From NCBI RefSeq assembly GCF_006715045.1, contig NZ_VFML01000001.1, forward strand, positions 4,246,501 to 4,310,500: a stretch of DNA of 64,000 nucleotides, in the 5' to 3' direction. This stretch comes from Amycolatopsis cihanbeyliensis (lineage in GTDB: Bacteria > Actinomycetota > Actinomycetes > Mycobacteriales > Pseudonocardiaceae). A program made the translations under genes and the position numbers. The notes under the pieces are model-generated. The model was given only the letters and a program-made list of their open reading frames with translations. It was not told the DNA's origin and did not search any database. The stretch's first letter is position 1. Every line of letters starts with the position of its first letter. Below, piece after piece: positions 16,839 to 25,827 of the stretch.

Positions 16839-18116
16839 ATGCGCGGAGTCGTCAGTCGCCGGTGCGCGCTCGGCACGCTCGGCGGTCTGGCCGCCACCGT
16901 GTTCGCCCCCGGCACCGGGCACGCCGGGCCACGGTTCCCCACCCTACGGGAGGGCACTCCCGAGCAGGTCGGCCTGGATCCGGTCGCGCTCGGCGAGCTG
17001 GATGAGGTGATCGCGGCGGGGCTCGGTCCCGGGCCGGAGTCCACCTTCCCCGGTGCCGTGCTCCTGGTCGCCAGGAACGGCGTACTTGTCAAGCACGCGG
17101 CGTACGGCCATGCCCAGACCCACCGGGACGGCGCACCGCTGCGCAAGCCCGTGGAGATGCGCCCGGACACCGTGTTCGACCTCGCCTCCTGCACCAAGGT
17201 GCTCGCCACGACGGCGGCGATGATGACCCTCGTCGACGACGGCAGGGTCCGGCTGGACGATCCACTCGCCCGCTGGCTGCCCGGGTTTCCCGGCGGGGTC
17301 ACCGTGCGCAGGCTGCTCACGCACACCGCGGGCCTGTGGGAGTGGCAGCCGACCTACCTGTGGGCCACCCGCCCCTCGGCGGCGATCCACTATGTCAGCG
17401 GGCTTCCGCTGCGGTACGAGATCGGTGCCGGCAGGCACTACTCGGATCTCGGGTTCATGTTGCTCGGCGAGCTGGTGCGGCGCTGCACCGGGCTCCGGTT
17501 GGACGAGTACGTCCGGGTGCGTATTCACCGTCCACTGAGGATGATGTCGACCGGTTACCGGCCGCCGGGGCGACATCGGTTCGCCGCTACCTCGAACGGG
17601 AACCCCTTCGAGCGCAACATGATCGCCACCGGCGAACCGTACCCGATCCTGGGGGAGCGCGGGGTGGACGACTTCCGCCGCTGGCGGGAGCACACGCTGT
17701 CCGGCGAGGTGAACGATGGGAACGCGGCCTACGCCTTCCACGGCGTGGCCGGGCATGCCGGGCTTTTCGGCACCGCGCGCGATATCGCGGTGTTCGCGCA
17801 GAGCCTGCTGAACGGTGGCGGGTACGGCACCCGCAGGCTGTTCTCCGCCGAGATCATCGCGGAGTTCACCAGGGACCAGTTCGAACCGGGGCAGGGACTG
17901 GGTTTTTGGACGCACCGGTTCCGGGGCGTGCCCGGGCTCGGCGGCGGTGGCTTCGGGCATGCGGGGTTCACCGGCACCGAGTTCGCCGCCGACCCGGACA
18001 CCGGCCTGCTGGTGGTGCTGCTGACCAACCGCCAGCATCCGGACCAGCCCTATGCCGGGCTCGGGCCGACCTGGCTGGCCGTACGCGAGGCACTCGGCAG
18101 GGCGGCGCGCGGCTGA
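16839..18116 (+). CDS. Secreted serine hydrolase, class C beta-lactamase / PBP-like family
   Basis: From the ATG at 16839 the 425-residue protein has a twin-arginine-like signal (SRRCALGTLGGLAATVF) ending near GHA at 27-29. The catalytic set of the family is present: S117-x-x-K120 (SCTK), Y201-S-D203 in place of the usual YxN, and a late HAG motif (GHAGFTG) in the KTG position. The family includes beta-lactamases, D-Ala-D-Ala peptidases and esterases. The Y-S-D variant is common among the esterase/EstB-like members. It is probably extracellular. A hairpin terminator follows. Confidence 0.8.
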   Translation: MRGVVSRRCALGTLGGLAATVFAPGTGHAGPRFPTLREGTPEQVGLDPVALGELDEVIAAGLGPGPESTFPGAVLLVARNGVLVKHAAYGHAQTHRDGAPLRKPVEMRPDTVFDLASCTKVLATTAAMMTLVDDGRVRLDDPLARWLPGFPGGVTVRRLLTHTAGLWEWQPTYLWATRPSAAIHYVSGLPLRYEIGAGRHYSDLGFMLLGELVRRCTGLRLDEYVRVRIHRPLRMMSTGYRPPGRHRFAATSNGNPFERNMIATGEPYPILGERGVDDFRRWREHTLSGEVNDGNAAYAFHGVAGHAGLFGTARDIAVFAQSLLNGGGYGTRRLFSAEIIAEFTRDQFEPGQGLGFWTHRFRGVPGLGGGGFGHAGFTGTEFAADPDTGLLVVLLTNRQHPDQPYAGLGPTWLAVREALGRAARG

Positions 18117-18124
18117 CACCCGTA

Positions 18125-18153
18125 TGGCCCCACCGGGGCTTCCGATGGGGCCA
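18125..18153. terminator. Bidirectional hairpin terminator
   Basis: TGGCCCCACCGG (18125-18136) and CCGATGGGGCCA (18142-18153) form a 12-bp stem with one mismatch and a 5-base loop. It sits between the convergent serine hydrolase and anchor-P genes. There is no long T-tract, which is normal for high-GC actinomycetes. Confidence 0.7.
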
Positions 18154-18178
18154 CACCCGCGCCGGGTACCGAGGTCGG

Positions 18179-18979
18179 TCAGCCGGTCACATCGAGGTGG
18201 GCCGGAACGGGGGTCGGCCGCGGTGCCATCCCGTTGGCATCGGCACGGGCGCCCGCCCCGTTGCCCGTGTTGCCGCCATCCCCGCCGTCGCCGTTGCCGT
18301 TGCCGTCGTCGGCAGGCCCGCCCGCGGGATCGGTCGGCTCCGGAGCCGGTTCCGTGGTGGTCGGTTGCCCGCCGCTGGACGTGCAGGTCGCCGAGGCGAT
18401 GTCGAGGGTCTGCACCCGGCCGATCTCGATCGAGATCGCGGTGACCGTCATCGTGCCGTCCTCCTTCGTGACCTGCTTGTTCAGTGTCACCGAAGCGACC
18501 CCGGGGACCTCGACCGCGGTGTTCGGCGGCGCGGAGACATCGAGCTTCGTGCCGCCGAGCCGCGCCTCGGCCAGCGAGGAGGACGCCTTACCGGAACCGC
18601 ACACCGCCTCCACGGCGGTCGCGGTCAGCATGGGGGAACCGAGGCCGAGCTCGGCGACACCGCCCAGGTCCACCTGGAGTTCGGCCACACTCGCCTCGGC
18701 GCTGCCCGGCCCGGCCTGCGCGTTCAGCACCCTGGCCTGAACGATCTCGCCCGGGCTGGCGAACTCCGCCACGGAGTCCTGCTGGAAGCCGTTCTCGCCG
18801 CTGACGGTGGGGACCGGGTCGACATCGAGCAGCCCGGTTGCCGACAACGCGAAGGCCGAGTTCTCCACGCCGGTCGCGCCCGCGGCCGGGACGAACGCCA
18901 GGCCGGAGGTGAGCAGGGCGGCGAGCAGGCCTGCGCCGCGCAGGGCTGCCTTGTTGCTGGACAATGAATTGCCTTTCAT
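18179..18979 (-). CDS. Choice-of-anchor P family secreted protein
   Basis: From the ATG at 18979 (266 residues) there is a classical signal peptide with cleavage near AGA or ATG at about 33-36. The domain then starts with the pattern FALSATGLLDVDPVPTVS, typical of the actinobacterial choice-of-anchor P family. Two Cys (EAVCGSG, SATCTSS) could form a disulfide. The C-terminus is a Gly/Asp/Asn-rich spacer and a Pro-rich end without an LPXTG motif or membrane helix. It is likely exported and wall-associated. It lies 29 bp downstream of the L,D-transpeptidase gene, so a shared transcript is possible. Confidence 0.75.
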   Translation of the reverse strand: MKGNSLSSNKAALRGAGLLAALLTSGLAFVPAAGATGVENSAFALSATGLLDVDPVPTVSGENGFQQDSVAEFASPGEIVQARVLNAQAGPGSAEASVAELQVDLGGVAELGLGSPMLTATAVEAVCGSGKASSSLAEARLGGTKLDVSAPPNTAVEVPGVASVTLNKQVTKEDGTMTVTAISIEIGRVQTLDIASATCTSSGGQPTTTEPAPEPTDPAGGPADDGNGNGDGGDGGNTGNGAGARADANGMAPRPTPVPAHLDVTG

Positions 18980-19008
18980 GGTTGGAAAATGGTTGCGGAT
19001 AACAGTGC

Positions 19009-19773
19009 TCAGGCGATGTTCACGATGGTGCCGAGCGGCAGTTCGACGAGCCGGTCGAGCGCTTCCTTCGGCACCCTGACGCAGCCGTCGCTGTTCGCCT
19101 TGCCGGCGAAACTGCTGTCCGGCCAGGTGTGGATACCGACCGTTCCGGGGCCGTCGCCGAATGTCTCGTGCGCGTCGGAGTGCACGCTGAGCGGAAGGAC
19201 GATCGGGCTGTAGGTGTTCACCGTTTCCTCCACCGAGGCGACGATGTAGGCCCGCCCTTCCGGGGTGGGGTATTCGGGCTTGCCGATGCCGATACTCCAC
19301 TGCCCAGCCCGCTCGCCCCGGTGGACGATCTCCAGGCCGAAGGTCGCGAGGTCGATGTTCACGATGTAGTCGTTGCGCGCGGTCTCCACCGGCGCCGCGG
19401 CCCCGGTGAACACCCAGCCCGCCGAACCGTTCGGCCGGGAGGGCAGCAGGATCTTCTTCCAGTCACCCTCTTCCGCGATCACCGGAACCCAGGTCGGCGA
19501 ACCGACCTGTAGCGAGGGCAGCTTCGCGATGGCCGTGCCGCCGATCTCGGCGTACACGACCAGGTCCTCGGTGGGGTGGAGCACCTCGCCGGTGCTCGTT
19601 CCGGACCGGTCGTCGACCGCCGACCCGAGGATGTCGGCATATGTGGTGGATTCGGGAAGTTTGGTGAGGTCTTCAGCGCTGACGGCGACCGGGTCCACGG
19701 CCGGCCGCTGCGGTTCGCTTCCGCATCCGGTCGCCAGCAACGCCAGGCCGATCAACCCGGTCAGCGCGGTCAT
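19009..19773 (-). CDS. L,D-transpeptidase lipoprotein (YkuD domain)
   Basis: The chosen start is the ATG at 19773, which gives a signal peptide with lipobox ATGC at Cys17 and a 254-residue protein. An SH3-like segment (about 65-125) is followed by the YkuD catalytic domain (about 133-253) with His215 (GIHTW) and the catalytic motif NSDGCVR with Cys231. These enzymes form 3-3 cross-links in peptidoglycan or attach proteins to it, outside the membrane, and are inhibited by carbapenems. The longer frame up to 19998 would bury the signal peptide and is rejected. Confidence 0.88.
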   Translation of the reverse strand: MTALTGLIGLALLATGCGSEPQRPAVDPVAVSAEDLTKLPESTTYADILGSAVDDRSGTSTGEVLHPTEDLVVYAEIGGTAIAKLPSLQVGSPTWVPVIAEEGDWKKILLPSRPNGSAGWVFTGAAAPVETARNDYIVNIDLATFGLEIVHRGERAGQWSIGIGKPEYPTPEGRAYIVASVEETVNTYSPIVLPLSVHSDAHETFGDGPGTVGIHTWPDSSFAGKANSDGCVRVPKEALDRLVELPLGTIVNIA

Positions 19774-20230
19774 CCGCCTTGCTCGTGTCCATAACAGACC
19801 CCTGATGGCCGATACCGAAGTGGTTGTCAATGAGCATCCCTGTGCTGTCGTTCTTGTCGGGGAGTCGTGCGAGTGAAAACGACGAATCCGGGTAGTCCGG
19901 AATCGGAGAGCGCTATTGATAGCAGAGCGATTCGGCGCGGGCAACGCCTTCGCGGGGCACTTTTTCGCGCGAAGAGGTATCGGTAACTGCGGAAACAACC
20001 CGTTTGGCCCAGTTCACCCGATTCTGCCGATGCCACCCTTTTGGGTGAAGGTATGTAACGCGCGCAGTGGCGATATGGGCCTTTCGAGGGGTGTTGGTGC
20101 CGCGCATTCGAGTGGTCAACAGTCTGTGAGACTACCGTGAGGAGACCTGTTCGCGATTTTTACCCCGAGTTGGGTGACGATTTTCCCCTGTGGACAGACA
20201 TTGATATGAAAGGGTTTCGCTTGCGATTCT
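19774..20230. other. Intergenic stretch without a convincing gene (457 bp)
   Basis: Between the L,D-transpeptidase start and the hydrolase stop, both on the minus strand, no frame looks coding. One weak hairpin, CACCC-TTTT-GGGTG (about 20033-20046), is visible. The part near 20150-20230 is AT-richer. It presumably holds the promoter of the L,D-transpeptidase gene and the terminator of the hydrolase gene, but I could not place either precisely. Confidence 0.4.
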
Positions 20231-21031
20231 TCAGCCGGTTGAAGTCTGGACGACGGCGTCGACGAGCCGCGGGCCGTCCAGCAGCACCGGATCGTTGTGC
20301 CCTGCCGCCGGGACCTCGACCAGCCGGCCACCGCCCGCTCGGGCCACGGACCGGCTCTGCTCGGGCGGGACGATCGAGTCTGCCGCGCCGTAGACAACCG
20401 TCAGCGGTGCTCCGCTTCGGGACACGTGCCGGGCAACGGGATAGGTGTCCTTCAGCAGCAGGCGCACCGGCAGGAACGGGTAGTGTCGCTGCCCGACCGC
20501 GGCCAGGTCGGTGAAGGGTGAGCGCAGTACCAGCGCGGCGGGCGGATGCTCGGTGGCGAGTTCGGCCACCACCGCGGCACCCAGGCTCTCGCCGAAGTAC
20601 ACCATGCGCTCGGCGGGTACGCCGCCCGTGCCGACCAGGTACTCCCGCGCCGCACGCACATCCTCGGCCAGCCCGGACTCGCTGGGGGAACCCGGGTTGC
20701 CGCCGTAGCCGCGGTAGTCGAACAGCAGCACCGAAAGGCCACGCGCGGTGAGCGCCCGGGCCAGCGGAACCCGTGTCTGCCGGTTGCCCGCGTTTCCGTT
20801 CGCCACCAGCACAGCCCGCCCGCCCGCATCCGGCCCGGTGGCCGGGAAGAACCAGGCGCCGAGCTCGAGGCCGTCGGCGGTGCGCAGGGTGACGTCCCTG
20901 CCGCCGGGCAGCACCTCGGCCGCGGCCGGCACCGGCCCGCCGGAGGGCAGGTAGATGAGCTTGCGCTGCAACGCGTACACCCCACCGAGCACCACGGCCA
21001 CGATGGTGACGACGATCGCGGTCCCGAGCAA
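20231..21031 (-). CDS. Membrane-anchored alpha/beta hydrolase (Bem46/ABHD13-like)
   Basis: An N-terminal membrane helix (AIVVTIVAVVLGGVYAL) is followed by an alpha/beta-hydrolase domain. It shows the oxyanion strand VLVANGNAGNR, the FDYRGYGGNPGSPSE block, the nucleophile elbow GESLG, an acidic residue after the sixth strand (VYGAADSIVP) and the late His (AAGHNDP). The TTG at 21031 is the first usual start. An in-frame CTG at 21046 has the better GGAGGGG site and would add LRRRL before the helix. Substrate unknown. It follows coaA on the same strand. Confidence 0.78.
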   Translation of the reverse strand: MLGTAIVVTIVAVVLGGVYALQRKLIYLPSGGPVPAAAEVLPGGRDVTLRTADGLELGAWFFPATGPDAGGRAVLVANGNAGNRQTRVPLARALTARGLSVLLFDYRGYGGNPGSPSESGLAEDVRAAREYLVGTGGVPAERMVYFGESLGAAVVAELATEHPPAALVLRSPFTDLAAVGQRHYPFLPVRLLLKDTYPVARHVSRSGAPLTVVYGAADSIVPPEQSRSVARAGGGRLVEVPAAGHNDPVLLDGPRLVDAVVQTSTG

Positions 21032-21077
21032 CAGCCTGCGCCTCAGCGTTGCCCCTCCCTGCCGGCGAGTTCACCCA

Positions 21078-22010
21078 TCAGAGCTTGCGCAGTCGCACCC
21101 GGTTGATCGAGTGATCCGAGTCCTTGCGCAGCACCAGGGTGGCCCGTGGCCTGGTCGGGCGGATGTTCTCGATCAGGTTCGGCTCGTTGATGGTGTGCCA
21201 CAGGTGGCGGGCCTCGTCCCGCGCCTCGTCGTCGGGCAGCCCTGCGAAGTGGTGGAAGTGCGAGGCCGGGTCGGCGAACGCGGTGTGCCGCAGCTTCAGG
21301 AACCGCTCGATGTACCAGTGTTCGATATCGGCCGTGTGCGCGTCCACGTAGATCGAGAAGTCGAACAGGTCGGACACGGTGAGCCGGGGGCCGGGCTGCA
21401 GCACGTTCAGCCCCTCGAGGATGAGGATGTCCGGCTGCCGGACGACCTGTTCGGCACCGGGCACGATGTCGTAGGCCAGGTGCGAGTACACCGGCGCGCT
21501 GACCTCCTCGGCGCCGGACTTCACGTCCGAGACGAACCGCAGCAGCGCCCTGCGGTCGTAGCTCTCCGGGAACCCCTTGCGGTGCATGATGCCGCGGCGG
21601 ATCAGCTCGTCGCGGGGGAGCAGGAAGCCGTCCGTGGTCACCAGGTCGACGCGCGGGTGGTCGGGCCACCGCGCGAGCAGGGTGCGCAGGATGCGCGCGG
21701 TGGTCGACTTGCCGACGGCCACGCTGCCGGCGATGCCGATCACGAACGGCACCTTGGTGCCCTTGCAGTCTTCACCCAGGAAGGTGGTGGTCGCCTCGTA
21801 CAGCCGTTGCTTGGCTGCGACCTGCAGGTTGATCAGCCTGGACAGCGGCAGGTAGACCTCCGCCACCTCGGTCAGGTCGACCTGCTCGCCGAGCCCTCGC
21901 AGCCGGAGCAACTCCTCCGCGGTCAGCGGCAACGGGGTGGAGCTGCGCAGCTCGCGCCACTGATCGCGATGCAGCTCGACATAGGGGCTCAGCTCGCGGA
22001 CCCGCGGCAT
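21078..22010 (-). CDS. coaA: Type I pantothenate kinase
   Basis: The 310-residue protein (313 if started at 22019) has the length and motifs of bacterial type I pantothenate kinase, which phosphorylates pantothenate in the first committed step of coenzyme A synthesis. The P-loop [12 protein letters not shown] lies near residues 92-102. Other family blocks are [28 protein letters not shown] and LEGLNVLQ. It is cytoplasmic and normally feedback-inhibited by CoA. It precedes the membrane hydrolase gene on the same strand, about 45 bp apart. Confidence 0.95.
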   Translation of the reverse strand: MPRVRELSPYVELHRDQWRELRSSTPLPLTAEELLRLRGLGEQVDLTEVAEVYLPLSRLINLQVAAKQRLYEATTTFLGEDCKGTKVPFVIGIAGSVAVGKSTTARILRTLLARWPDHPRVDLVTTDGFLLPRDELIRRGIMHRKGFPESYDRRALLRFVSDVKSGAEEVSAPVYSHLAYDIVPGAEQVVRQPDILILEGLNVLQPGPRLTVSDLFDFSIYVDAHTADIEHWYIERFLKLRHTAFADPASHFHHFAGLPDDEARDEARHLWHTINEPNLIENIRPTRPRATLVLRKDSDHSINRVRLRKL

Positions 22011-22134
22011 ATCGCACACTCCTCGCCCGTCGGTGGGCCGGCGCCGTACTACTGCTTAACGCAGACTCAACGGTAGGGCTTACCGGCCCGCTGCGGGCTG
22101 TGACGTTCTCCACGCCACCTGTATCGATACCGCC

Positions 22135-22740
22135 TCAGGGGGCGGGGAAGACCTCGTCCCAGGCGGCGCTGACCTGGCGTGCGCAGGTGTCCGGCGGTAC
22201 GCCGCCGACGCCGGTACCCAGCCCGGGCATCGCTATGACGTCCACCGCACGCCGCACGTCCAGCCCCTCCTCCAGGCGGCCGTCCCGCCAGACCTGGAAC
22301 ACGGCCCGCGCCGCGAGATAGGGGTGCACGGTGTCCCCCGGCAACTGCTCGCCCGGTTCGCGCATGGTCGGCGCGCTGATCAACCAGGCGGGCGCGCGCA
22401 GGCCGGTCGGCACCACCAGTGCCTCCCCGATGGGCAGCTCGCCCCCGTGATAGGCCAGCACCGCGCTGCGCACGTTCTGCTCCACCTCGGGGAAGGCCTG
22501 TGCGTACGCCGCGTCGACGCCCCCACGCATCCAGCCGTAGGAGTTCGCCGGGCTCACCACGGCATGCGCCGCGACGTCGAGAACGGAGCCGCGGTGCACC
22601 CGCACCCGGCCCTCCATGCTGTCGACCACCGCTCGCCATGCCTCGGCAAGCGCTTCATCGACGGCGCACAGCACCAGCTCCGGGGTACGTGGCGAGACCC
22701 GTTCCTTCCGCGTGGTGTGCGTGCCCGATTCAGCCGTCAC
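22135..22740 (-). CDS. Macro-domain protein
   Basis: The 201-residue protein shows the macro-domain signature: VVSPANSYGWMRGGVD (binding loop with the conserved Asn and Gly-Gly), GEALVVPTG, LISAPTMREPG and the C-terminal loop AMPGLGTGVGG. Macro domains bind ADP-ribose or related ligands and often remove ADP-ribose from proteins, nucleic acids or metabolites. It is soluble and stands alone, divergent from pheA across a 107-bp promoter region. No partner ADP-ribosyltransferase is visible nearby. Confidence 0.85.
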   Translation of the reverse strand: MTAESGTHTTRKERVSPRTPELVLCAVDEALAEAWRAVVDSMEGRVRVHRGSVLDVAAHAVVSPANSYGWMRGGVDAAYAQAFPEVEQNVRSAVLAYHGGELPIGEALVVPTGLRAPAWLISAPTMREPGEQLPGDTVHPYLAARAVFQVWRDGRLEEGLDVRRAVDVIAMPGLGTGVGGVPPDTCARQVSAAWDEVFPAP

Positions 22741-22847
22741 ACCTACAGCATGGCAAAAAACGTCAACCGTCGTAACCGGCTTGCCTACCGGCTATGCGAG
22801 TGAAACTCCGTGCTTCTCGCCACAATCACACCGGCTAGCCTGGCCGT

Positions 22848-23753
22848 GTGCCAGTGATTGCCTATTTCGGACCCCAGGGGACGTTCACCGAGCAGGCCGC
22901 CCGCGGCCTCATTCCGGACGGTGAGTTCCTACCCGCCGAGACGATCTTCGCCGCGTTGAACGCGGTACGCGACGGCCGCGCCGAGGCCGCCTGCGTCCCG
23001 GTGGAGAACTCGGTCGAGGGACCGGTGAACGCCACCCTGGACGGGCTCACCGAGTCCACGGTGCTGGTGGCGGTCGCCGAGACCATTCTGCCCGTCCAGT
23101 TCAGCGTGCTGGTCAGGCAGGATGCCTCGGACATCCGGACCGTGGCCAGCCATCCACACGCGCTGGCCCAGGTGCGTCAGTGGCTGGCCACCAACCTGCC
23201 CGAGGCCGAGCAGGTGCCCACCTCCTCCACCGCGGCCGCGGCCCAGGCCGTGCGGCGCGGCGAGTACGACGCGGCGGTGACCGCCTCGGTGGCCGCCCAG
23301 CACTACGAGCTGCGGGAGTTCGTCGGTGGGATCGCCGATCTCGCCGATGCCAGCACCCGCTTCCTCCTGGTCCGGCGCCCGGGGCGGCTGCCGGAACCGA
23401 CCGGGGCGGACCGCACCTCGCTGATGGCCGTCACCGTGAACCGCACCGGCGCGCTGGCCGAACTGCTCACCGAGCTCTCCTTCCGGGGGATCAACCTGAC
23501 CAGGCTGGACGCCCGCCCGGCGAAGACGCATATCGGGCAGTACCGGTTCTTCGTCGACATGGAGGGCCATATCGCCGAGCCGCGGATCGGGGATGCGGTG
23601 GCGGCGCTGCGCCGCCGCTGCAGCGTGCGCTTCCTCGGCTCGCATCCACGGGCGGACCATGCGCCCTCCTCCGGTGAGCCGCCGGTGGGTAACGAGGACT
23701 TCGTCGCGGCGACGAACTGGCTGGAGTCCGTGCGTCGTGGGGAGAGTGTGTGA
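22848..23753 (+). CDS. pheA: Prephenate dehydratase
   Basis: GTG at 22848 gives a 301-residue monofunctional enzyme that converts prephenate to phenylpyruvate in phenylalanine synthesis. The catalytic domain (about 1-180) contains YFGPQGTFTEQAA, PVENSVEGPVN and the TRF motif at 170-172. The C-terminal ACT domain (about 190-275) carries GALAELLTELSFRGINLTRL and LDARPAK, the site of Phe feedback control. The stop overlaps the next start as GTGA. The same gene pair is found as Rv3838c-Rv3837c in M. tuberculosis. Confidence 0.95.
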   Translation: MPVIAYFGPQGTFTEQAARGLIPDGEFLPAETIFAALNAVRDGRAEAACVPVENSVEGPVNATLDGLTESTVLVAVAETILPVQFSVLVRQDASDIRTVASHPHALAQVRQWLATNLPEAEQVPTSSTAAAAQAVRRGEYDAAVTASVAAQHYELREFVGGIADLADASTRFLLVRRPGRLPEPTGADRTSLMAVTVNRTGALAELLTELSFRGINLTRLDARPAKTHIGQYRFFVDMEGHIAEPRIGDAVAALRRRCSVRFLGSHPRADHAPSSGEPPVGNEDFVAATNWLESVRRGESV

Positions 23754-24370
23754 GGCTGTATCTGATCAGGCATGCGCAGAGCACCGCCAACGTCGAGGGC
23801 AAACTGAACACCCTGCCGCCCGGCCCCGGGCTGACCGACCTCGGTCATTCCCAGGCCGAGGCGCTGGCCGAGCGGCTGAGCGGCGAGCCGATCGTCGCGG
23901 TGTACGCCTCACCGGCCGTGCGTGCCCAGCAGACCGCGGCCCCGCTGGCCACCACCCTGGACCTGGAGGTGCAGGTGATCGAGGGGGTGCAGGAGGTGTA
24001 CGTCGGCGACCTGGAGGACCGCACCGACCGGGAGGCGGTCCGGACCTACCTGGACACGGTAGGCCCGTGGACCCGGGGCGAGCTGGGGGTAGCCATGCCG
24101 GGCGGGGAGACCGGGCATCAGGTACGCGCCCGCTACCTCGGCGCCGTCGGCGAGCTGCGGGCCAAGCATGCCGAACGCGACCATGATGACCTTGTGGTCG
24201 CGCTGGTCAGCCACGGCGGCGCGATCCGGCTCGGTGCCGAATGGCTGACCGACAACGTCACCGCGGAGATCGCCGACCGGGACATGCTGCCGAACACCAG
24301 CGTGGTGGAGCTGGAGAGCAGGCCCGGCGGTACCTGGCGCTGCCTGCGCTGGGCCGGGCTGGAGCTGTGA
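23750..24370 (+). CDS. Histidine phosphatase family protein (phosphoglycerate mutase-like)
   Basis: The start GTG overlaps pheA by four bases (GTGA). The 206-residue protein opens with the branch-1 histidine phosphatase signature LYLIRHAQS (catalytic His in RHA). A second catalytic region has YASPAVRAQQTA, and the late His is in VSHGGAIR. It is probably a phosphomonoesterase rather than a true glycolytic mutase. The coupling with pheA is conserved in actinobacteria, but the physiological substrate is unknown. Confidence 0.88.
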   Translation: MRLYLIRHAQSTANVEGKLNTLPPGPGLTDLGHSQAEALAERLSGEPIVAVYASPAVRAQQTAAPLATTLDLEVQVIEGVQEVYVGDLEDRTDREAVRTYLDTVGPWTRGELGVAMPGGETGHQVRARYLGAVGELRAKHAERDHDDLVVALVSHGGAIRLGAEWLTDNVTAEIADRDMLPNTSVVELESRPGGTWRCLRWAGLEL

Positions 24371-24376
24371 CCGGGG

Positions 24377-25063
24377 TCAGCGCAGCCCGGCGGTCGGCCA
24401 GGGTTCCAGCCGGTAGGCGCTGTCCCAGAACATCCACTCGTACTCGCTCGCCCGGGTGAACCGGTCGAGCATTCGCTCCCTGGTCGCCTCGTCCCCGGCC
24501 GCCGCGGCACGGTCCACGGCCTCCTTGCAGGTGTCCACCGACTGGGCGAAATCCTCGTCGGCGTAGGTGTCGATCCAGGCCTGGTACGGGTTCTCCGGCC
24601 CGTTCCCTTCCTGCTGCCGCAGGATGCTGCTGCCCACGTAGTGGTACACCCAGAAACAGGGCAGCAGCGCCGCGATCAACTCGGGATACCCATCGGTCTG
24701 CGCGGTGGCCAGCAGGTACGAGGTGTAGGCGAGGCAGGTCGGCGAGGTCTCGATGGCGTCCAGCTCGGTCTGGCCGAGCCCGAACCGCTGGAAGTAGCCC
24801 TCGTGCAGCTCCCGCTCCACCACCACGGCCTCCCTGGCCGCCCCGGCGAAGAACGGCAGGTCGGCCGGATCGGGGGTGCGGGCTGCGGCGACCGACAGCG
24901 CGCGCCCGAAGCCGACCAGGTAGCGGGCGTCCTGGGCCAGGTAGAACTGGAACCGGTCGGCGGGCAACGAGCCGTTCGCCAACTCCTCGTTGAACGGGTG
25001 CGTCAGCGAAGCCTGTTGTAGTTTCACCGTGTGCTGCCACGCTCGGTCACAAAATCCCGTCAT
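24377..25063 (-). CDS. tenA: TenA-family thiaminase/aminopyrimidine hydrolase
   Basis: From the ATG at 25063 the 228-residue protein matches TenA throughout: LQQASLTHPFNEELANGSL at the start, Asp45 (LAQDARYL), Cys136 in LLPCFWVY and the C-terminal EYEWMFWD with Glu209. These correspond to the known catalytic Asp, Cys and Glu. TenA hydrolyses degraded thiamin pyrimidines so that they can be salvaged. It converges with the histidine phosphatase gene (6 bp apart) and stands between pheA and the zincin gene, where M. tuberculosis has no such gene. Confidence 0.9.
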   Translation of the reverse strand: MTGFCDRAWQHTVKLQQASLTHPFNEELANGSLPADRFQFYLAQDARYLVGFGRALSVAAARTPDPADLPFFAGAAREAVVVERELHEGYFQRFGLGQTELDAIETSPTCLAYTSYLLATAQTDGYPELIAALLPCFWVYHYVGSSILRQQEGNGPENPYQAWIDTYADEDFAQSVDTCKEAVDRAAAAGDEATRERMLDRFTRASEYEWMFWDSAYRLEPWPTAGLR

Positions 25064-25167
25064 CGTTCCCGTCCTCGGTCGAGTGTGCTCGCGCCCGCGA
25101 CGGTACCGACGCAACCAGCGGTGTGGCGCGCACGTCCTCTGGGTAGTCACCCAGCACAGGGAGGCGA

Positions 25168-25821
25168 ATGATGAAGCGAGGAACGGGAAGTTATCTGGGG
25201 TTGGTCGCGGCGGGCACGCTGCTGGTCGCCACCCTGGCCGGCTGCGGCGAGGGCACCCAGGACGACGGGGCCGCCGCGCAGCCGCCGAACGGCGACGAGA
25301 CGACCACGACGGCGCCGCCGGCCACCTCCTCCAGCGGGCAGGAAGCGAGCGGGAACGGCCGGCCTGCAGAGACCGCCAATGAGCAGTTCTGCCGGTCGAA
25401 CGAGCTGAAGCTGTCGATCGGCAAGGGTGAGGGCGCCGCCGGGACCGTTTACCGGCCGCTGCAGTTCACCAACACGAGTGATCGGATGTGCGTGCTGCAC
25501 GGGTACCCCGGGGTTTCCTACGTCGCGGGAGACGACGGCCACCAGGTCGGGCCGGCCGCCTACCGGGACGGGGAGAAGGGCGCTCCGGTGAGCCTGCGTC
25601 CCGGCGAGGTCGCCCATGCTCCGGTGGGGTTCGTGCAGGTGCGTAACTACGCGCAGGAGGAATGCAAGCCGGTTCCGGTGCGCGGGCTGCGGGTGTACCC
25701 GCCGCAGGAGACCGAGTCGATGTTCATCAAGTACGACGGCACCGGGTGTTCCAGCGACGAGATCCCGGGCCACCAGCTGGTCGTGCGCACCATCCAGTCG
25801 GGACCGGGTGGCCGCGGCTGA
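25168..25821 (+). CDS. DUF4232 lipoprotein
   Basis: GGGAGGCGA precedes the paired ATGATG at 25168. The signal peptide ends with lipobox LAGC (Cys about 29), followed by a Thr/Ser/Pro-rich linker of about 45 residues. The mature domain begins FCRSNELKLSIGKGEGAAGT and contains NTSDRMCVLHGYPGVSYV, the DUF4232 core, with conserved cysteines. It is a surface-exposed immunoglobulin-like domain of unknown binding role. It is convergent with the small membrane-anchored gene at 25828. Confidence 0.82.
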   Translation: MMKRGTGSYLGLVAAGTLLVATLAGCGEGTQDDGAAAQPPNGDETTTTAPPATSSSGQEASGNGRPAETANEQFCRSNELKLSIGKGEGAAGTVYRPLQFTNTSDRMCVLHGYPGVSYVAGDDGHQVGPAAYRDGEKGAPVSLRPGEVAHAPVGFVQVRNYAQEECKPVPVRGLRVYPPQETESMFIKYDGTGCSSDEIPGHQLVVRTIQSGPGGRG

Positions 25822-25827
25822 GCACGG

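Noticed and set aside
20137..20514. Possible small gene starting MRRPVRDFYPELG
   Set aside because: After about 38 residues it runs antisense into the hydrolase gene and becomes Arg-rich shadow sequence. There is no clear ribosome-binding site.
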